From Nicotiana tabacum (Eukaryota; Streptophyta; Magnoliopsida; Solanales; Solanaceae): a DNA stretch of 64,000 bases. Positions 58,507 to 64,000 of the stretch are shown here, piece after piece (the first letter of the stretch is position 1; the number at the start of each line of letters is the position of its first letter). The notes below the pieces were generated by a model. That model was not told where the DNA came from and ran no database searches. It worked only from the letters and a program-made list of their open reading frames with translations. A program made the position numbers and the translations under genes. The stretch spans positions 107,310,108 to 107,374,107 of the forward strand of contig NC_134081.1 in assembly GCF_000715075.1 (NCBI RefSeq), given 5' to 3'.

Positions 58507-60057
58507 AGCCTGAATCAAATAAGACTGACGCATCTCTATGACAGACCGGAATAATACCTGTGATAACAGAATCAGATGCAATAGCATCTGTCCTAGCTGG
58601 AAGGGCATAATATCTGGCCTGGCCTCCCCTTCTAGGGTGACGTCTACTTGCCCGACCTCCACCTCTAGCTGGATGTGCAGGTGGAGTGGCAACTGGTGCA
58701 GTAAACATGGCCTGAGAAGCCTGAGGACCCTGTGGAATAGGTGGGGCCTGATAAATCCGTAGAGGTGCACCCCTCCTAAGTATGGGGCAATCCCCCATGA
58801 TATAAAGAGTGTCACCACACTCAAAACAAGCCCTCGGAGGATGTGTCTGTTGGGACTGGCTCGGGCATGATCGACTAGACAGTCCGCTAAAAGCACCCCG
58901 TATAGGAGGTACAGAAGACACTGGTGGTGCATAATATGGAACCTGAGGTCTAGGAGTAGTCAGAATACCATTGGAAGCTGGAAGTGCTAAATGAATAGGA
59001 CGGCTCACATAACCTCTACCATGAAGGGATGCAACTAGGGCACGAGAATTATTATATGTGCCAGAATCTCGGGGTCTCTTAGCTTCCCTATCTTCCCTCT
59101 CGCAAGTCTGCATACCTTCCAATCTCCTAGTAATTGACATCACATGTTGGTATGTGATGTCCATCTCTAGCCCTCGATCCATACTGTATCTGATACTAGG
59201 ATGAAGACCCTCCATAAATCTGCGAACCCGCTCTCGAACAGTAGCAACTAAGACTGGTGCATGCCTAGCCAAATCACTAAATCATACTGCATACTCTGAC
59301 ACGGTCATAGAACACTGGTGCAACTGCTCAAACTCTGCACGCCATGCATCCCTAAGACTCTAAGGAACATACTCCCTTAAGAACATATTCAAAAATTGAG
59401 TCCAAGTGAGTGAAGATGCCTCAGCGGGACTATCCAACTCATATGCCTGCCACCACTAGTAGGCTGCTCCTCTAAACTGGAATGTCATGAAAGAAACCCC
59501 ACTGGAATCCACAATACCCATAGTACAAAGGATACGGTGACATTTCTCCAAAAAACCTTGAGCATCCTCTGAAGCTAAACCGTTGAAAGGTGGAGGGTGG
59601 TAATTCTTATACCTCTCGAGCCTGAGCTGCTCCCCCTCTGAAACTGTTGTCCTTATCTCAGGCCGAACTGGGACAACTGGCTGCACTGGTATAACTACTG
59701 GGGCATGGTCAACTTGGGCCCGTGGCTCTGGAGTATGGGCGGCGGGAGTCTGTGCTCCTTCCCCAACCTGAGATGTGGCAGAAGCAAGTGGAATTAACCC
59801 TGCCTAAGATAGAGTGCCAAACATGCTCAAAACTGGGCAAGAGTCTCCTGAAGTGCAGGAGTAGTAACAGGCATCTCAGGTGCCTGCTCTCTAACTGGAG
59901 CTACTGGTGGCTCTGGTGCAGTAGCTCGTACAGGTGCTTTGGCTGCACCACGTGGTCTTCCTCGGCCTCTGCCCCGACCCCGGCCTCTTGCGGCTCCAAC
60001 AGGGGGTGCGGGTGTCTGATCATCGGATCCAGTTGTGCGTGTCCTCACCATTTGTGA
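58507..60057 (-). pseudogene. M3 gag and start of protease
   Basis: ATG at 60055-60057 begins MVRTRTTG, then a RGRGRGRG basic stretch, the same N-terminus as element A. The gag core PPPFNG...DAQGFLEKC is at 59686-59456. Stops occur near 59455, 59360 and 59280. A basic KRPRDSG region and a zinc knuckle at about 58845-58800 follow, in which the His is Tyr (CFECGDTLYIMGDC). A Gly/Arg-rich linker and the protease start [13 protein letters not shown] end at the B-LTR insertion. The B LTR separates this from the rest of the protease at 54749. Non-functional. Confidence 0.88.
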
Positions 60058-60239
60058 GAGAATAGAAATACAATGGGTTTAGAACTTTGAATTCAACAAT
60101 TGCGCACGATAAGGAATCAAAGAAGTAAATATTTTCCTAACAGTTCCATAGCCTCCTGAAGATAAGTACAGACGTCTCCGTACCGATCCGCAAGACTCTA
60201 CTAAACCTGCTTCTGACTCATAATACCTATGAACCTAGA
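60058..60239 (-). other. M3 untranslated leader
   Basis: 182 bp between the gag ATG and the primer site; it corresponds to 25926-26110 in element A. No ORF seen. Confidence 0.7.
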
Positions 60240-60251
60240 GCTCTGATACCA
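60240..60251 (-). other. Primer binding site of M3 (tRNA-Met type)
   Basis: GCTCTGATACCA, complement of TGGTATCAGAGC, three bases from the LTR end at 60255. Confidence 0.92.
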
Positions 60252-60254
60252 ACT

Positions 60255-60543
60255 TGTCCCGACCCCAAATTCCCTCCGTAGGAGGTCGTGATGGTACCTA
60301 GTCTCTAAGACTAGGTAAGCCTATCAATACGAAATAATCATAAATATCTGAAATAAATAAACCACAATTCAAATAATTACAACTCACAAAACCCGATAGA
60401 AATAAGTCACAAACTTCTAAAAAATTTATTCTCAATGTCTCTATGTATCAAGGTCTAAAGAAAAATAAGGAAACAACATAAAAATAATAGAAGGGGACTC
60501 CGGAGACTGCGGACACTGGCAGATATAACTCGAAGTCTCCGTG
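60255..60543 (-). repeat. M3 5' LTR, partial
   Basis: Starts TGTCCCGACCCC and follows the 48102 LTR to CTCCGTG, where LTR F begins. Contains CCTAGTCTCTAAGACTAGG at 60298-60316. Confidence 0.88.
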
Positions 60544-61244
60544 TGTAACGACCCGGCCGGTTGTTTTGAGAATTTAAGTCCCGTCCGGCGGCATAAGGCC
60601 CTGAGCAGCTTCATATTATGTGTATTGACTTGCGTGCGTGGTTAAATTCAGTTACCAGATGTTTTAGAGTGATTTCGGACACTTAGTCCCGAAAACAAAA
60701 GCTTAAGCCTTAGGATTTAGACCGTAGTCGAAACTATGTGAAGACGACTCCAGAATGGAGTTCCATCGGTTCCATTAGCTCTGTTGGATGATTTTGGACT
60801 TAGGAGCGTGTCCGGACTGTAAATCCGAGGCCTGTTGCTGATTTAGGCTTGAAATGGCGAAAGTCGAATTTTTGGAGATTTGGACCGAAAGTAGACTTTT
60901 TGATATCGGGGTCGGAATGCGAATTTGAGAGTTGGAACAGCTCCGTTATGTTATTTGGGACTTGCCTGCAAAATTTGACGTCATTCCGGGTTGATTTGAT
61001 AGGTTTCGGCACGGGTTTTAGAAGTTGAAAGATTTGAAAATTTATAAGTTTGATTCATGGTGCGATTCGTAGTTTCAACGTTGTTTGATGTGATTAGAGA
61101 CCTCGAGCGGGTCCGTGTTAGGGTATAGAACTTGTTGGTATGTTTGGACGGGGTCCCGAGGGCCCCGGGTGTTTTTCGAACGAGTTGCGGATGTTTTCTA
61201 TGGTTTTGGGGAGGTCTGAGTTCTAGTTTAATCACACATGTGGA

Positions 61245-61475
61245 CCTTGGGCGCAAGTGCAATGGTCGCAGGTGCGAAGGTGAAGGCGCAGGTGCGAGAA
61301 GAGATGGACTTGGCAGCCTCCGCAGATGCGGAGAATTTGTGCGCATCAGCGGCTCCGCAGAAGCGGATTTTGGCGCGCAGAAGCGAGAGGAAGCGCAGGT
61401 GTGGTTTGGACGTGCGCACCTGCGGTCGCGCAGATGCGACTAATTATGTCGCAAGTGCGGTCACGCCTGGGCAGA
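61245..61475. repeat. GCRNNYGCGA array in LTR F, GCAGGTGCGA core
   Basis: About ten units including GCAGATGCGA, GCATCAGCGG and GCGCAGAAGCG variants. More decayed than in A. Confidence 0.78.
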
Positions 61476-62712
61476 AAAGAGAAATTCGAGGGTTTGATTT
61501 CATTCTTCGTTTTTGGACTTGAGAGCTCGGAATTTGGCGATTTTTCGAGGGATTTTTAGAGGAAGCTTTGGGGTAATGATTTCTAACTCATTTTTGGTTG
61601 TATTCCATTAATCTATAGTTGTTTTCTCTATTTAGTTTTGGAATATTTTGGGTTGAAATTGGGAAAAATTGGAAGAACTTCTTCAATAAAGATTTCGAGT
61701 TTTGAAAGGGGATTTGTGGTCGGATTTGAGTAATTCTTATATGGTTGGACTCTTGAGTGAATGGGTGTTCATATTTTGTGATTTTACTCAATTCCGAGAT
61801 GTGGGCTCGGGTCGACCTTTTAGGGCGAATTTCGGAATTTTTGTTAAAATATTGATTTCATTGATTAGATGAGTCTATTATTGTTGTATTCATGTTATGC
61901 AATTGTGTTTGGCTAGATTTGGGCCATTCGGAGCCGGATATTCGTGGAAAAGGCATTGTGACCGATTGTTTGAGCTTGATTCGAGGTAAGTATCTTACCT
62001 AACCTTGTGTGGGGGAACTACCCCTTAGGATTTGAGTCATCTATGTTGATTGTAGTCTGTGTACGCGAGGTGACGAGTGCGTGCTCGGACTTATTTGTGG
62101 GAAGTTGGCCTTTTAGGGTTCTTAGGTCCTTATATTCATTGAATATGCAGTTGTTCTTGTTATGATTATATATCTTAATTACTAGATTCACATATACCTG
62201 CTTAATTAGAATCAATTGCTTCATGATCCACTGTTATTGTTACTTGATTCATATGTGCCTTAACTGAAATTGTTAACTCTTTTATAGTCATGCTATCTTT
62301 TCATAACTGCTTATCCTTATTTGGAATTTATATTATTTCATCCTATAATTGTTCAGTCTTAATTTTGGTTATGATTATTTTTCCGCTGCTTATCCTTAAT
62401 TGAATTGTTGAATATCCTTCGTAATTTCCTCAACCTTAAAAGAAGTTTAGATATCATATATCTTAGTCGACTTTTTTTAATTGGCATTATTTGATTCGTG
62501 TTAGCTTCCCTGTTGTTGAAGTGTATATTGTGGGATCGTTGCTACAATTTAGTTTTCCCTTTGTTGAGTTGTTCTCTTTACGCCTAGCATTCTTTATTGT
62601 GGTTATTCCTTGTTAATTGGTTCTACCTTTTCTTTGTGAATTAAAGTTCTTGAGTTGATTTACTTGTCGTACTTTGTATTATTGTCATTGTTGTTGTTGT
62701 ACTTGTTGTGGT

Positions 62713-62820
62713 GATGCACGAGGTTTCTACCGTGAGGTTGTTATTATTGTGATGCACGAGGTTTCTGTCGTGTGGTTGTTATTATGGGGTTACATGAGGT
62801 TTCTGTCGTGCTATTGTTAC
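62713..62820 (+). repeat. Tandem hairpin repeat in LTR F
   Basis: Three units of about 45 bp around GCACGAGGTTTCTGTCGTG, whose ends pair (GCACGA with TCGTGC). Confidence 0.75.
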
Positions 62821-62845
62821 CATTGATATTTGCACATGCGGCGTG

Positions 62846-62990
<145 letters not shown>

Positions 62991-64000
62991 AGTGGGGATT
63001 TTCTTTGTTGTGAGTGCATGTTACTATTGCACATGCGGCGAGACAAGGTAGGCTGTGTCAGGGATTGATTTGTGATGATTTATGGCCTGGGGGCATTTTG
63101 TTGTTGATATTTGTGAAGTGGTATACATACCTGTGTGAGCTTTATCTTGTGAAAGCTGTGAGAAAATATTCTACGTGTTGTCCGTTCTCTTTCCTTATGC
63201 TTATTTGCTGATATGGACTATGGTAGGACACTTGCACAACCATACACGTAGTTAAGCACTCTCATCGGATAAGAGGTGTTCTTGATATTGTTGAGTATAG
63301 ATGATCACCCTTGTTTACTTGCCTTCTATGTGAGAATGGCTCTATAGGCACGTAAGTCGTTAGTGCGGTTATGAGGTGTTCTGAGGGCACATGATGCCAA
63401 GTGTTAGGGTTCAGGTATTGAGACCCGTTAGTTGTGAATTGTACGGGGTTTGGTACCTCGTGGAGTTATTGTCTAAAACCTGATGTAAAAGCGGTTGTAG
63501 TTGCTGAGTTATTACTTGTCCTTGGTATATTTGTGATTCCAAATTTAGGTTGGGTTCCATTCACCTTTCTATGTCATTTTTATGATATTCCGCTGATACT
63601 TGTTGTTTCCTTCCTAATTACCATTACTGTACCGTGAGCCATATTGCATAGTCTTTATGTAGACATCATACTTCTGTTATTCATGTACTTATATATGTTC
63701 AGCTTATTAGACCAGTAGGTGTCTTGACTGTTCCTCGTCACTACTCCACTGAGCTTAGTCTTGATACTTACTGGGCACCGCTGTAGTGTGCTCATGCTAC
63801 TCTTCTGCACATTTTTGTGCAGATCTAGATACTTGTTCGTTAGCTATCTGTGTGGACTGTTGCTGTGGAGACTAAAGATAAACCTGTTGCTGCGTTCGCA
63901 GGCTTCGGAGTCACCTTCCAGTTTTCGTTTTGCACTATTTATTCTTATTTCTGGACAGTTGTATTTAGATGTTTTCTAGCAAACACTCTGTAGAGCTTAT

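Larger units (their letters stand above)
48102..60543 (-). mobile_element. M3: Ty3/gypsy chromovirus, minus strand, with a B solo LTR inside
   Basis: 3' LTR 48102-51351, purine tract at 51352, pol 51365-54749, B solo LTR 54755-58506, protease start and gag 58507-60057, leader, primer site 60240-60251, and the first part of the 5' LTR (60255-60543). LTR F then interrupts at 60544, so the rest of the 5' LTR should lie beyond the window. It is the most complete of the three minus-strand elements and has every domain, though many stops. Confidence 0.88.

Noticed and set aside
63434..63979. Hydrophobic frames resembling membrane peptides
   Set aside because: T-rich LTR F sequence; no start context, no conserved domain, and equivalent frames are not open in related LTRs.

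Overview
This is repeat-dense plant nuclear DNA, most likely from a Solanaceae genome and possibly Nicotiana. That is an inference from two things: chromodomain-bearing Ty3/gypsy elements with very long (about 3-3.7 kb) LTRs, and a degraded endogenous pararetrovirus whose gene order and motifs resemble the solendovirus/cavemovirus side of the Caulimoviridae. I found no host protein gene, tRNA or rRNA. All supported coding sequence is decayed gag/pol or viral ORFs, and nearly every base falls in a nested mobile element.

Layout: (1) 1-18140, minus-strand gypsy element M1 with its 3' LTR at 1-1999, pol at 2000-5473, a gag remnant at 16857-17260 and a truncated 5' LTR at 17261-18140. It is split by a plus-strand solo LTR of family B (5474-16856, target duplication TCGGG). 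That LTR is itself interrupted by a C-family LTR fused to a truncated D LTR (6885-12281) and by a second C solo LTR (13697-16693). (2) 18141-18448, AT microsatellite. (3) 18449-37487, minus-strand element M2: 3' LTR, pol, then a B LTR inserted in the protease and cut off at 37487. A near-complete plus-strand element A (22874-34142, duplication CCCAC) sits inside its integrase. (4) 37488-47862, the pararetrovirus, bounded by about 310 bp inverted copies of its non-coding region and split in the movement gene by solo LTR G. (5) 47863-60543, minus-strand element M3. It matches M2, with a B LTR at exactly the same protease position and the same AGCCT duplication, so M2 and M3 look like copies of one duplicated segment with the virus at the junction. 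(6) 60544-64000, plus-strand LTR F, which runs out of the window.

The elements share machinery: tRNA-Met-type primer sites (TGGTATCAGAGC), purine tracts, and a gag - DPGST protease - RT - RNase H - integrase - chromodomain order typical of Tekay/Del-like chromoviruses. Element A is the best preserved, but its polyprotein still has several frameshifts and stops, so nothing here looks autonomously active.

The most unusual signal is in the LTRs. All families carry, at the same relative place, an array of a short dyad fitting GCR-NN-YGC followed by GA (GCGAACGCGA, GCATTTGCGA, GCGATCGCGA or GCAGGTGCGA). The core is fairly uniform within an array, yet it differs between LTRs that are otherwise near-copies. 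Downstream lie GTAAGT signals, a family-specific tandem array of hairpin-forming units, a shared module ending in a TGTGCAG hairpin, and terminal dyads with apparently compensated changes.
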